From positions 1 through 64,000 of the forward strand of contig CAYPEJ010000015.1 of NCBI GenBank assembly GCA_964409685.1: DNA of 64,000 nucleotides, in the 5' to 3' direction. This stretch comes from Clostridium_AI sp964409685. GTDB taxonomy: Bacteria; Bacillota; Clostridia; Lachnospirales; Lachnospiraceae. Each line of letters opens with the position of its first letter. Within the stretch, counting starts at the first letter, position 1. A program made the position numbers and the translations under genes. The notes beneath the pieces were generated by a model, which saw nothing but the letters and a program-made list of their open reading frames with translations, made no database searches and was not told where the DNA came from. Of this stretch, positions 43,293-53,005 are shown in pieces.

Positions 43293-43529
43293 AAACACCT
43301 CGAAATTATGCTCTTAATAGCAATCTTTTTGTCTCTAATTTCACCAACTAACCTACTCATAACTAAACTCATTTTATGTTTCCTACTATTTTACATTACT
43401 TCCATTCTCAGATCTAGCCTTATTCTCCAATATTAATTAATCCTTAAGAAACTCTACAACATCCGCCATTGCCATCTCCCCCACTTCCCCTTATAGTAAT
43501 CTTAAAATACAGAAAAAAGGAGAACAAAC

Positions 43530-46115
43530 ATGTCAAAAATACACGCAACAACTGACCCAACCATTAGCCAACGAGAACTTACCCATATGAACCGCGTACG
43601 TAAAATCGCAACCGAAGGCATGGTTCTTTTAGAAAATAACGGCGTACTTCCGCTGTCTCACATAAAAAATATCGCGATATATGGCAATGGTGCGCGCAAA
43701 ACGGTAAAAGGAGGCACAGGCTCTGGCGACGTCTACACTCGTACCGTCACCACTGTTGAACAAGGTCTTGAAAACGCCAATATCATAGTGACTACCAAAC
43801 ATCTACTAAACCAATATGACCACATACATAAAGAAGCACTAACCCAATACAACACATGGGTCTTAGAACAAGCTTCTATACAGGATACTGCCGACTTCTT
43901 GATTATGTTTGACAATCCATTCCGAGAACCAGACTTTCCACTCATCCAATTAAAAGATGTAGAACAATCCGAAACCGACACCGCCATCTACGTACTCAGC
44001 CGTAACTCTGGAGAAGGCGCTGACCGCAAAAATATAGAATCCGATTACCAACTAACCGAACGTGAAAAACAAAATATCACCTTCCTTTCTGAACACTACA
44101 AACATTTCATCGTAGTCCTAAATGTAGGCGGTGTAATCAATACCACATTCCTTCGTGAACAATCCGGTATTGATGCCATCCTCCTTATGAGCCAAGCCGG
44201 ACAACTAGGCGGGGATGCCCTTGTGGATATCCTACTTGGAAATGCATCTCCATGTGGAAAACTAACTACCACATGGGCAAAACATTACGAAGACTATCCT
44301 TCTAGCAAAACATTTAGCCATAACAATGGCAACTTGGATGACGAATACTACTATGAAGGCATTTATGTTGGTTACCGCTACTTCGATAGCTTTAACATAA
44401 CTCCCGCATACTGCTTTGGCTACGGAAAGTCCTACACAACTTTCTCCATTGAGCCAACGGATATCCTCGTACATAACAACGAAATCCATGTTCACGTTTC
44501 CGTTACCAACACAGGTAACCAATATGCTGGGAAAGAAATCGTCCAACTCTACATATCTGCACCAGATGGACTTATTGTAAAGCCATACCAACAACTTTGT
44601 GCATTTGCCAAGACCAAACTTCTTGTTCCCCAAGAAAGTGAAAAACTTACTCTAAAATTTTCCTTAGACCACATGAGTAGCTACCGTGAACAAGACGCCT
44701 CATGGGTACTAGAACAAGGTATTTACTACATTCGTATTGGCAATAGTTCTCGTAACACCCACATCTATGCCAGCTTAGAAGTTACAAATGAAACTAAGTT
44801 AAAACAATTAAAAAATATTTGCAAATGCAGTGAAACATTTAAAACATTTTCCTCAAAATCTATTACTTCCTACACTTACCCACAAGAGGAACAGGAAAAG
44901 AACGACGCTATCCACATTTTATTAGATTTATCCCATATAGAAACCGATAACGTTGTTTATACTACTTCCCATCCTGCCTTTCCGCCTTGTTCAAAAAACA
45001 CCATACTCACTATAGATGACGTTCGAAATGGAAATGCCACTATTGAGGAACTTGTAAGCCAACTTTCTATCGAAGAAATGGCTGATGTCTGTGTTGGTAC
45101 ATCTCGATTCGGTGTAAAAGAACAATCTATCATCGGTGGAGCTTCCAACTTTGCCCCTGGTGCTGCTGGCGACACAAGCGCCTTGCTCTTTGATTCTCGA
45201 AATGTCCGAAATATGGTACTTGCCGATGGTCCTGCTGGGGTTCGCCTGAATCGTCACTTCACAGCAACGAAAGATGGGAAAATTGTTGATTTTGATATAA
45301 AAGATAATAGCATATCTTCCGACCCTAACATCATAGATCATTACCAATACTGTACTGCCATTCCTATTGCAACCCATCTGGCTCAAACTTGGAACATGAG
45401 TCTACTACAAGATGCAGGAGATATCGTGGGAACAGAGATGGAAGAGTTCGGAATCACCCTTTGGCTTGCGCCAGGAATGAATATTCACCGTAATCCATTG
45501 TGTGGACGTAACTACGAATATTATTCGGAAGACCCACTGTTAACTGGTCTTTGCGCTGGCTATGAAACCCTTGGTGTACAAAGTCACAATGGTATCGGAA
45601 CCACCATCAAACATTTTACTGGTAATAATCAAGAAGATAATCGTTACTATGTAAATGATTTTATAACAGAACAGGCACTTCGAGAGATTTATTTAAAGGG
45701 ATTCGAACTTTGCATCAAGTTGTCACAACCAATGGCGGTTATGACTTCCTATAACTTAATCAACCAAGTTCATACTTCCGACAGTTTCGATTTATTAACG
45801 TCTGTACTTCGTGATGAATGGAATTTTAAAGGTCTCGTTATGTCTGACTGGGGTGCAACTGGCAATCTTCTTCCTAAACCAGATAACACCAAGTATACTT
45901 TTTCCAAGACAGAAGCTTGTATTACTTCAGGAAATGACCTTCTTATGCCTGGTTCTGAAAAAGATTATAACGACATCATAGAAGGAGTTCGCTCTGGAAG
46001 CATATCCTTAGGAGATTTGCAATACTGTACCAGAAATATTTTAAATGTACTTACACAAACGAACTGTTATGATAATGCAAAAAGCTATTCTTCTAAGAAT
46101 ATAACATTCGATTAG
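43530..46115 (+). CDS. Circularly permuted GH3 beta-glucosidase
   Basis: An 861-residue intracellular glycosidase with GH3 domains in permuted order. The alpha/beta sandwich that is normally C-terminal comes first (about 20-285, starting RKIATEGMVLLENNGVLPL). A fibronectin III-like domain follows (about 300-430, IVQLYISAPDG). The (beta/alpha)8 barrel is last (about 510-850), with KHFTGNNQEDNR and the nucleophile Asp in VMSDWGATGN. The same order is known in Ruminococcus albus and Butyrivibrio beta-glucosidases. AAAAGGAG precedes the ATG. Its first half uses more C-ending codons than its neighbours, which may reflect transfer. Confidence 0.93.
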   Translation: MSKIHATTDPTISQRELTHMNRVRKIATEGMVLLENNGVLPLSHIKNIAIYGNGARKTVKGGTGSGDVYTRTVTTVEQGLENANIIVTTKHLLNQYDHIHKEALTQYNTWVLEQASIQDTADFLIMFDNPFREPDFPLIQLKDVEQSETDTAIYVLSRNSGEGADRKNIESDYQLTEREKQNITFLSEHYKHFIVVLNVGGVINTTFLREQSGIDAILLMSQAGQLGGDALVDILLGNASPCGKLTTTWAKHYEDYPSSKTFSHNNGNLDDEYYYEGIYVGYRYFDSFNITPAYCFGYGKSYTTFSIEPTDILVHNNEIHVHVSVTNTGNQYAGKEIVQLYISAPDGLIVKPYQQLCAFAKTKLLVPQESEKLTLKFSLDHMSSYREQDASWVLEQGIYYIRIGNSSRNTHIYASLEVTNETKLKQLKNICKCSETFKTFSSKSITSYTYPQEEQEKNDAIHILLDLSHIETDNVVYTTSHPAFPPCSKNTILTIDDVRNGNATIEELVSQLSIEEMADVCVGTSRFGVKEQSIIGGASNFAPGAAGDTSALLFDSRNVRNMVLADGPAGVRLNRHFTATKDGKIVDFDIKDNSISSDPNIIDHYQYCTAIPIATHLAQTWNMSLLQDAGDIVGTEMEEFGITLWLAPGMNIHRNPLCGRNYEYYSEDPLLTGLCAGYETLGVQSHNGIGTTIKHFTGNNQEDNRYYVNDFITEQALREIYLKGFELCIKLSQPMAVMTSYNLINQVHTSDSFDLLTSVLRDEWNFKGLVMSDWGATGNLLPKPDNTKYTFSKTEACITSGNDLLMPGSEKDYNDIIEGVRSGSISLGDLQYCTRNILNVLTQTNCYDNAKSYSSKNITFD

Positions 46116-46169
46116 ACTTTAGAAGGTTTTCTTTATGAACTTAAATATTGTGTAACTATGAATCAAAAA

Positions 46170-46208
46170 AAGTCTTATCCTTTACATTCTTTGTAAAAGA
46201 TAAGACTT
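46170..46208. terminator. Terminator between GH3 and second agrD-like gene
   Basis: Stem 46170-46179 against 46199-46208 with an inner TTTACA/TGTAAA pairing. On the minus strand it is followed by seven T, so it primarily ends the agr-like transcript. Confidence 0.85.
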
Positions 46209-46310
46209 AACTTTCTTTCTGTATCAATATATTAATCGCTATGCATATGTCCATGTTATAATCAATTGTCCTTTTCTCATGTTTTATTATTCTGCTCTTA
46301 ATTTTGTATA

Positions 46311-46448
46311 CTATTTCTTGAATTTTTTCATTGCAGCTTCTGGTACTTTATTTTGATGCATCATAAACCAACAACAACTATTCACGTTTTTCTTAACTGC
46401 ACATTCTGTTGCTTTAGCGATTGCATATTCTAGTGATGCTTTTTTCAT
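46311..46448 (-). CDS. Second AgrD-like cyclic lactone precursor
   Basis: A 45-residue peptide with AAAGGAGGTG upstream of the ATG. It aligns with the peptide at 32412: VNSCCWFMMHQNKVP here against VNSNCRFVFHQPKLP there, with similar N-terminal helices and a similar MKKFKK end. The second Cys (residue 26), followed by WFMM, occupies the ring position. It lies 67 bp after an AgrC-like gene, the same gene order as the first module. A strong terminator follows. Confidence 0.82.
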   Translation of the reverse strand: MKKASLEYAIAKATECAVKKNVNSCCWFMMHQNKVPEAAMKKFKK

Positions 46449-46515
46449 GTGAAACACCTCCTTTGATTGGTTCTATATTTGTATTGCTGTCCAGTCAACG
46501 AAGGATACCTACTTG

Positions 46516-47742
46516 CTATTCTGCATAAACGCCTTGCTGTTCTGCTATCTCTTTAATATGAAAACAACAATACCAAATAACTGTATCATATTCTTTTGCC
46601 TCACATTTTGTCTTACAAAAGCATTCGCCATTATATCTTCTTACAATATAATCTGATTCTCCTTCAGAGTATTGTAATTCTATCTTCTGTGTACCTTTCA
46701 CTGCACTATTCTGACATTCAAGCTTAAAACCACCTTGGATATATGATAGCTCTAATTTCACATTACGATACATCGGTTCTAATGCACAAGTCATATTCAT
46801 AGCACTTTTTACAATCCCCATGACCAATGCACAGATATCGCTACTCTTCATATAATATTTTTTTACCAAGATAGATGTCTGAAAGTTTACATCCTTCTCA
46901 TTTGCCAACTGGTTTAAATTTTCTAGTATTATATTTAAAGCAGGCTCCGATGGTGATAATACTGGTTTTCCTATAGAATCTTGTCCATCTTTATCATAAT
47001 CAAATATCTTCCATGTACTTAATGGATCCATATCATCTTCCATAGTCATTTGCTTTTGTATAAGTTTATTTTCACCTATATTCTTTCTTTTGACAATAAA
47101 TAAAATATAAAATGTAATAAAAAATAACATAAACTGTATAGTGATGCAGATCATAAGCATAAATTTATCATTCTGCAAGTCATTTCTCTTCAAAATTATG
47201 GAAACTGGAAGTTCAAATAGTGCATTCATGAGAACCATGGGTATAATTTCCCAACTCTCAAGTAGCTTCGTAATATAGTTTCTTTTTCCACGGAAATAGA
47301 ATAAATAACAACATCCCCCCAATATAAGTTTCGCACTTAAGGTACAAATATTCGTAAACACTGACATTGTTCCATACGCTTCGCTTGGCACATGTAACAC
47401 CATTGTCGTAAATAATACCACAAGCATCTCCGCTACCATTGTTAACGCAATAAATACTGCCACACTAATTAATCTAGATATTAGTGAACTCTTGTATAAT
47501 ATTAAAGTCATAACTACTTGATAACTAATCAATACAAATCCTAAAAGTGTACTAACTGATGTATTCTTGTCATACAATGTGATAATTTGTTTTATCACTG
47601 TTATTAAATAATAAGCTAAAACAATGCCTCTGTAAAGATTCTTATTAGCATATTTCCGTCCCATGACATCCATAGATCTTGTCCAAAAATAAGGTTCCAT
47701 TATGTAAATAACAAACAAGCTAACTACACTTATTAATTCCAT
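46516..47742 (-). CDS. AgrC-like membrane receptor with degenerate kinase domain
   Basis: A 408-residue protein with six or seven hydrophobic segments (about 1-215), laid out like AgrC. The cytoplasmic part aligns only loosely with the kinase at 31002. The H-box is missing: the corresponding region reads MDPLSTWKIFDYDKD with no HDxxNH. The N-box, NLLDNAIEAC in the first kinase, reads MGIVKSAMNMTC without Asn. No G-box is seen, and the end is Cys-rich (GECFCKTKC, WYCC). It may bind peptide without phosphotransfer. ATG 47742 follows AAGGGAG. Confidence 0.75.
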   Translation of the reverse strand: MELISVVSLFVIYIMEPYFWTRSMDVMGRKYANKNLYRGIVLAYYLITVIKQIITLYDKNTSVSTLLGFVLISYQVVMTLILYKSSLISRLISVAVFIALTMVAEMLVVLFTTMVLHVPSEAYGTMSVFTNICTLSAKLILGGCCYLFYFRGKRNYITKLLESWEIIPMVLMNALFELPVSIILKRNDLQNDKFMLMICITIQFMLFFITFYILFIVKRKNIGENKLIQKQMTMEDDMDPLSTWKIFDYDKDGQDSIGKPVLSPSEPALNIILENLNQLANEKDVNFQTSILVKKYYMKSSDICALVMGIVKSAMNMTCALEPMYRNVKLELSYIQGGFKLECQNSAVKGTQKIELQYSEGESDYIVRRYNGECFCKTKCEAKEYDTVIWYCCFHIKEIAEQQGVYAE

Positions 47743-47788
47743 CTTACTAACCACTCCCTTAAAATGGTATCCCATATTAACTACATAT

Positions 47789-47809
47789 ATATTATAGCAT
47801 ATACATTTT
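47789..47809 (-). promoter_or_regulatory. Promoter -10 region of second agr-like module
   Basis: These 21 bases on the minus strand are identical to 30946-30966 and include TATAAT; the shared part reads AAATGTATATGCTATAATAT. The start codon lies about 50 bp downstream. A -35 is less clear than in the first module (TTGTCT is only 13 bp upstream). AATTACTG is 65 bp upstream of the -10. Confidence 0.65.
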
Positions 47810-47950
47810 AGACAAACAATATATTACATATAAATAATATTTGTGCATATTTTCAGTAATTTGATCACCATTTCTTTGGCGCAATTTTACAATAATTTTT
47901 ATTCATTTATTTAACAAACTATTTGCAATAAATGGATCATTTTAAACAAA

Positions 47951-47981
47951 AATGAAAATATAGCGAAACGCAATTTCCTAT
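47951..47981. repeat. Dispersed palindromic repeat, copy B (degenerate)
   Basis: It matches copy A (13529-13559) at 25 of 31 positions; the right arm ATTTCCTATGAATCAAAAA is intact and the left arm is degraded. As in copy A, a GACGCC-containing terminator follows immediately. Confidence 0.6.
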
Positions 47982-47983
47982 GA

Positions 47984-48010
47984 ATCAAAAAAGACGCCAT
48001 CTCTGACGCC
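47984..48010 (-). terminator. Terminator of pectate lyase gene
   Basis: Short minus-strand stem GCGTC/GGCGT around AGAGAT, followed by TTTTTTG. Confidence 0.65.
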
Positions 48011-48043
48011 TTTTTCGTAAATAACTCTTATTGTCATAAAACT

Positions 48044-51000
48044 TTATTGGATCTTAACTTTTACTTTCTTCACAACTTTACTATTGTCTTTTGAAGTAAT
48101 TGTAATCGTAACAGTCTTACCTTTTCCAAGCTTTTTACCAGTTACAACACCTGCTTTAGAAACAGTTGCATACTTTGGATTACTTGATTTATAAGTTACA
48201 TTTTTGTTCGTAGCATTAGAAGGTGCTACTGTAACTTTTAATGCTTTACTCTTTCCTGCTTTTACTGTGATATTTTCACATTTGATTGTCTTTACAGGAA
48301 CCTTTACAACTACTTTTACAATTCTAGAATAAACCGTATACTTCGTGATGTCTTTACTTGTATCTGTATTTGTAATTTTGCAGAAATAGTATTTTGTGCC
48401 CTTGGTTCTACTACTTGGTGTGTAGGAAGCTTTTGTAGCACCTGAAATCTTTTTGGCACCTGTCGTACTATTCTTTGTATTACTATACCATTGGTAAGAA
48501 ATCTTTTTACCAGTTGCACTTACCTTTAATGTTGTAGTCTTACTTCCAACATTGTATTTATATGTCTTAATAGAACCATTTGAACCTTTTGGTAAGTTTG
48601 TTTTGATAACTGGTTTACTTGGTTTTGTGATCGCCCTTACTGTAACCTTTACTTTTGCAGAGTTTACTGCTGCTGTCTTAATATCTTTTGTTTCATCATG
48701 GGCAGTCACTTTACAGAAGTAATATCTTGTACTAACTGTTTTACTTGGTAATGTATAAGTGTTACTTGTAGCACCTTTAATCTTTGTAGCACCAGAATAT
48801 TTATTTGTTGTATTCCAGTACCATTGGTAAGTTACATTTGTACCTTTTGCAGAAACTTTTAATGTATGTGTTTTTGCATTTACTACATATGTGTAAGTTT
48901 TAGAAGCATCTAAATCTACCGTAATAACTGGTTTTTCAACAGATGTTTCTTCACTTGGCTCTGGTGATGGTGTTACCTCTGGTTCTTCTACTTTATTTTC
49001 AATTTCACTACCAATTGCAATCTCTGTTGGGTTAGCATTTGTGCTAATTACACCACCAACACCATTTGCCGCACTGTCAGTTAATTGAAGTAAACCATGC
49101 ATATCAATACTTCCATCTTCTGCAATTGTTGGAACTAATGTAGTATCTAGGCTTACAAACCAATCATCTGCTACAGATGTACCAGTTAAATTTGTACCAT
49201 CAATATAGTTTGTTTCACTTAATAAAGAACTTTGATTCTTAAGTGCCATGCTGTCTGCGTCACCAGCAGTACCGTATGAAATATGGTTATTCAATACCCA
49301 TGTGGTTGTAGATGCATTTGTATTTAATTGAAGGTTACGTCCACCGTTTTGGTAGGATGTTGTGTTCTCAATGATACAACTTGGGTTAGAGTTACTGAAT
49401 ACTCCGCTTGCTAAGTTGTCAAATGCAATACTATTTACAAGCTTATGAGCAACTGGCATACTTTCACCACCAAGTTTGAATCCGTTTCCTTCACCCTGTA
49501 TTGTATTACCAGAATCAGCAGTTAAATATCCATTGTTGTAAGCTACACATTGGTCTACTAATACTTCGCCAATTACTCCTGTAGTTGATTTAGCGTATAA
49601 ATCCCAACCATCATCAATGTTATGGTGAGAGATACAATAACGAAATACATTTCCTTCTCCACAAGTTAATTTCGCTGCAAATCCGTCCGCATCATTTGCA
49701 AGAGGATCACAGTTATTATAACTTTCACAACTTAAGATTAAGTTATTAGAAGGCCACATACTAAATGGTTCTGCTGAAGCACCAGAGATCTGGATACCTG
49801 TATAACCATTGTTATGTACCACTAATTTTTCAACTGTATTGTAATGTCCACTTACTTGAACTACTTTTTGATTTCCTTGTCCATTGAAAACTTCAAAATC
49901 ATATAGATGCCAGTAATTACCGTTAAGAATAAATCCACCAGAAGAACTATTTGCTAAATCAAATTTAACTTTTTCACCTGGTGCAGACATAATTGTAATT
50001 GGATTTTCTTTTGTACCATTATGACCACGTTGAATTTCTACTTTCTTTGTTAATTTATATGTTCCACCTAATAAGACAATTTCTTGTCCTGGTTGTGCGT
50101 AATCTACTGCTGTGTAAATATCAAGTGGGCTTGCTTTTGTACCTTTGTTATTGGCAGAACCGCTTGCTGATACATAGATCGCATTTTCACTAGTTCCATA
50201 TTTCTTGTAAGAAACACTGAATTTCACTTCGATTGGAGTTTGGTCTAATACTTCTGAATTTCCTAATAAACTTCCTTGTTGCTCATTTGTTCCAGGAGTA
50301 AAAATGGCTTTAAACTCATTTTTACCTTCCTTTAAAGTTACATTTGCAGTTACTCTTAATGTAGCAGCTTCAGAAGGATTAATTGCTAAATTTTCTGCTA
50401 CTAAGTTGTTTTCTGCATCGTATACATTTACAGTACCAACATAATCTGCTTTAAATGCTGTTTCAAATGTTTCTGTGCCTGCTGTAGATGCAGAATCATA
50501 AGAAACACTTGCATATTTTGTTGTAACTGGTCTTGGAATACCTTCTGGGTCTGTTGCTGGGTCAGATGTAGTGAATCTCATATTAGAAACTTCTACCTTA
50601 ATTTTACGAGCTGCACAAACGCCAACATAATATTTGCTACTATCTTGCTTTAATAATAATTCTGGTTCATAGCAGATTACTTCATCATAACCATCCATAA
50701 TTGCGTGAAAACCAGTATTGTCTTTCTTTAATGTTAATGTATATACATCACCTGTTGTAAATGCTGTTTTACTACAGTCAAATGCACTTGTATCAATTGT
50801 TTTTCTTGCTGATGAGGAAGTAGAAGGTGCTTCTGTATAACCAGTTACGAAGTAACCACCTGGAATACCTCCTTGTCCTAATCCTGTCTCAGGATTTGTA
50901 TATTTACGAACTACACTACCTGCAGAGTTGAAATATCTTGAAGCAGAGTCTCCATCCTTAAATGTATCAATTGCCATAACACCAAATCCAGATTGATTAT

Positions 51001-52399
51001 CTCTTGCCTCACCATCCGTTACAGTAAATGTTGCTGTTAATTCAAAGTTTTCCTTTGTAGGGTCAATCTCTGTGTAATAATATAGGAATCCATCTTCACT
51101 TTCTGCAAGTTTTCCTCCCGAATTACTACCACTTGGTAATACATTCATTTCAATTATACCAGTTTCTTCATCTACTGTAATTGAGCCACCAGCACCAGAA
51201 CCAACTAATGCAGTTTTGAAACGTTCTTCCATAAGCTGAACTCTTTTATCCATAGTTGTATCAATGCTGTTGCTTTCTGCATCAAATGCTTCCACTTTTA
51301 ATGTGTAAGCCTTACCTGCTGTTACTACTGTATTTGGAATAGTATAAGTGCATTGTGTTAAATCACTTGCCAAAACAGTAAATGCTTCACTTCCTTTTTC
51401 TGCGATAGAAAGTGTATATTTTTGTGCAGCTGTTGCAGCTGTCCATGTCACATCCAAACCTAAATCTTTATTTGTAAGAGCACTACTGATCGATAAGTTG
51501 GCTAAACTTGGCTTAAAATCAAAGCTTTCTGTTATAGTTGGTTTATATGTTGTAAGTGAACCATCACGAATGGCTTCACATACAAAGGTATATGTGTCAG
51601 TTACACCTAATGTTGGTGATAACTTAACTGTCTTTTTGCCATCTGTAAATTCATAAATCTTTTCCTGATCTACTAATTCACCCGCTGAGTTATACATTTT
51701 AACCCAAACTGCATCTGTATCCGCATTGGCAATTGTGCCAGCTACTTCAACATCTAATGTATTTTTATCTTCTGCATTATAAGAAATGTCTTCAATAGAA
51801 GGTGTTGTTCCATCTGAGAAGTCTACAGATTGTGCTTCCCCTTCTGTTACACTTACATAATAAATATTAACATTTGCATCTGGACAAATGTAGTATGTGC
51901 CAGCTTCGCTTAAAGTAGCTTCTGCCGCTGGAATCTTTCCATCCGCATCGGTAATATTTTTCGCTCCATATGCTTTTAAACCTTCAACAACCTTTGCTCC
52001 TTCTGCATTGTAGATAGACAATGTTCTATCTGTTGTATCACTACTACTTAATGCATAGATAGAAACCTTTGCTTCCGCTGTTGTTGTAAAGTAAAGAGCA
52101 CGGTGACTAGATGTACCTGCACCACCCGTTTTTAGTCTCTGTGTAAAAGAGTGATTCTTATCACTAGTTTTTTCACTACCATCAATTGTTAATGTTTTAC
52201 CTGAAACTTTAAGTTCAAAATCGCCATATGTTGTATTTTCTGATATGGTACCTGCTTGCAATTTTGATACATTCCATACTTTCGTGGTTGTTCCGCTTGT
52301 ATCTGCTGAAATCTCAAGTACATTTGCTGGTAAATATGCTGATACTAATGCAAATACTAACAACCAAGAAACTACACGTAAAATTGTCTTCTTGTTCAT
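48044..52399 (-). CDS. Secreted multidomain PL9-like pectate lyase
   Basis: A 1451-residue exported enzyme. A signal peptide (about 1-35) is followed by an N-terminal sandwich domain (about 40-160), Ig/FnIII-like modules (about 175-350) and a laminin/pectinase-accessory-like domain (about 360-600). A right-handed parallel beta-helix (about 740-1115) contains DADGFAAKLTCGEG, in which the Lys and Ca-binding Asp fit PL9, and HHNIDDGWDLYAK. After a Pro/Glu linker come two similar Ig-like repeats (about 1150-1250 and 1256-1366, each with TYQWY or SYQWY) and a BIG2-like domain (about 1367-1451). It cleaves polygalacturonate by beta-elimination. ATG 52399 follows AAGGAGG. Confidence 0.88.
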   Translation of the reverse strand: MNKKTILRVVSWLLVFALVSAYLPANVLEISADTSGTTTKVWNVSKLQAGTISENTTYGDFELKVSGKTLTIDGSEKTSDKNHSFTQRLKTGGAGTSSHRALYFTTTAEAKVSIYALSSSDTTDRTLSIYNAEGAKVVEGLKAYGAKNITDADGKIPAAEATLSEAGTYYICPDANVNIYYVSVTEGEAQSVDFSDGTTPSIEDISYNAEDKNTLDVEVAGTIANADTDAVWVKMYNSAGELVDQEKIYEFTDGKKTVKLSPTLGVTDTYTFVCEAIRDGSLTTYKPTITESFDFKPSLANLSISSALTNKDLGLDVTWTAATAAQKYTLSIAEKGSEAFTVLASDLTQCTYTIPNTVVTAGKAYTLKVEAFDAESNSIDTTMDKRVQLMEERFKTALVGSGAGGSITVDEETGIIEMNVLPSGSNSGGKLAESEDGFLYYYTEIDPTKENFELTATFTVTDGEARDNQSGFGVMAIDTFKDGDSASRYFNSAGSVVRKYTNPETGLGQGGIPGGYFVTGYTEAPSTSSSARKTIDTSAFDCSKTAFTTGDVYTLTLKKDNTGFHAIMDGYDEVICYEPELLLKQDSSKYYVGVCAARKIKVEVSNMRFTTSDPATDPEGIPRPVTTKYASVSYDSASTAGTETFETAFKADYVGTVNVYDAENNLVAENLAINPSEAATLRVTANVTLKEGKNEFKAIFTPGTNEQQGSLLGNSEVLDQTPIEVKFSVSYKKYGTSENAIYVSASGSANNKGTKASPLDIYTAVDYAQPGQEIVLLGGTYKLTKKVEIQRGHNGTKENPITIMSAPGEKVKFDLANSSSGGFILNGNYWHLYDFEVFNGQGNQKVVQVSGHYNTVEKLVVHNNGYTGIQISGASAEPFSMWPSNNLILSCESYNNCDPLANDADGFAAKLTCGEGNVFRYCISHHNIDDGWDLYAKSTTGVIGEVLVDQCVAYNNGYLTADSGNTIQGEGNGFKLGGESMPVAHKLVNSIAFDNLASGVFSNSNPSCIIENTTSYQNGGRNLQLNTNASTTTWVLNNHISYGTAGDADSMALKNQSSLLSETNYIDGTNLTGTSVADDWFVSLDTTLVPTIAEDGSIDMHGLLQLTDSAANGVGGVISTNANPTEIAIGSEIENKVEEPEVTPSPEPSEETSVEKPVITVDLDASKTYTYVVNAKTHTLKVSAKGTNVTYQWYWNTTNKYSGATKIKGATSNTYTLPSKTVSTRYYFCKVTAHDETKDIKTAAVNSAKVKVTVRAITKPSKPVIKTNLPKGSNGSIKTYKYNVGSKTTTLKVSATGKKISYQWYSNTKNSTTGAKKISGATKASYTPSSRTKGTKYYFCKITNTDTSKDITKYTVYSRIVKVVVKVPVKTIKCENITVKAGKSKALKVTVAPSNATNKNVTYKSSNPKYATVSKAGVVTGKKLGKGKTVTITITSKDNSKVVKKVKVKIQ

Positions 52400-52439
52400 G
52401 TTTTCCTCCTTCTTTTTTCCCAAACTTTCTAATTCTGTT

Positions 52440-52459
52440 AAATGTAAGTATTTACATTT
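52440..52459. promoter_or_regulatory. Palindrome upstream of pectate lyase
   Basis: Perfect 8-bp inverted repeat AAATGTAA-GTAT-TTACATTT, 41 bp upstream of the start codon. A candidate operator. Confidence 0.4.
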
Positions 52460-52581
52460 TCATTATCTCTGATTTTTTTTGAAAATTCAATATAGTTTAA
52501 TTATTGTAAAACACTTTCTCCAATTCTCATAAGAAAAGCTTTTATTTTTGTTCTAATTGCCCAAATGGACCGTCTTTAAAA

Positions 52582-52610
52582 TTGACATATTCTGCACTTT
52601 CTGTTATACT
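52582..52610 (+). promoter_or_regulatory. Sigma-A promoter of ilvBN T-box transcript
   Basis: TTGACA (52582-52587) and TATACT (52605-52610), 17-bp spacer. Confidence 0.85.
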
Positions 52611-52616
52611 CTTACA

Positions 52617-52900
52617 AAAGTATGTTTGTAAATGCAATGACAAGGAGGAGTACATATATCAGACATCTCAGAGAGAAGGTGGCTGGTGAGAATCTTCATG
52701 AATGGTATGTGGAAGTAGCCTTCGAGCAGTAAACCGAACGAGCGATTGCTCTAGTAGTCTTTAACGGTCTTTTCCACCGTTATCTGGAAAACAATATCGA
52801 CTTTACGTCCGTATTGATGAGTGCAGAGAAATCTCTGAAATTAGGTGGTACCACGGAATAACATTTCGCCCTAAGCTATACAATAGCTTAGGGCTTTTTA
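52617..52900 (+). promoter_or_regulatory. T-box riboswitch leader of ilvBN
   Basis: The leader senses uncharged tRNA to control branched-chain amino acid synthesis. A stem I region begins near 52640, with the AGAGA motif at 52669-52675. The T-box sequence proper, ATTAGGTGGTACCACGG, lies at 52840-52856; its TGGT pairs with an ACCA tRNA end, consistent with tRNA Ile, Leu or Val. A terminator follows. I could not fix the specifier codon by eye. Confidence 0.9.
52868..52899 (+). terminator. T-box intrinsic terminator
   Basis: Perfect 12-bp stem (52868-52879 against 52883-52894) followed by TTTTT; the competing antiterminator uses the T-box sequence. Confidence 0.93.
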
Positions 52901-52904
52901 ATTT

Positions 52905-52935
52905 ATAGGAAATTCCGCTTCGCTACATTTCCTAT
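52905..52935. repeat. Dispersed palindromic repeat, copy C (inverted)
   Basis: The reverse complement matches copy A (13529-13559) at 29 of 31 positions, with the same ATAGGAAAT/ATTTCCTAT arms. It lies just after the T-box terminator and before ilvB. Confidence 0.7.
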
Positions 52936-53005
52936 ATAGAACTACATAAAACTGCAAAAAATAAAATCTTACAAACATCTTAGAAAAGATAAAGGAGGAA
53001 TCCCT

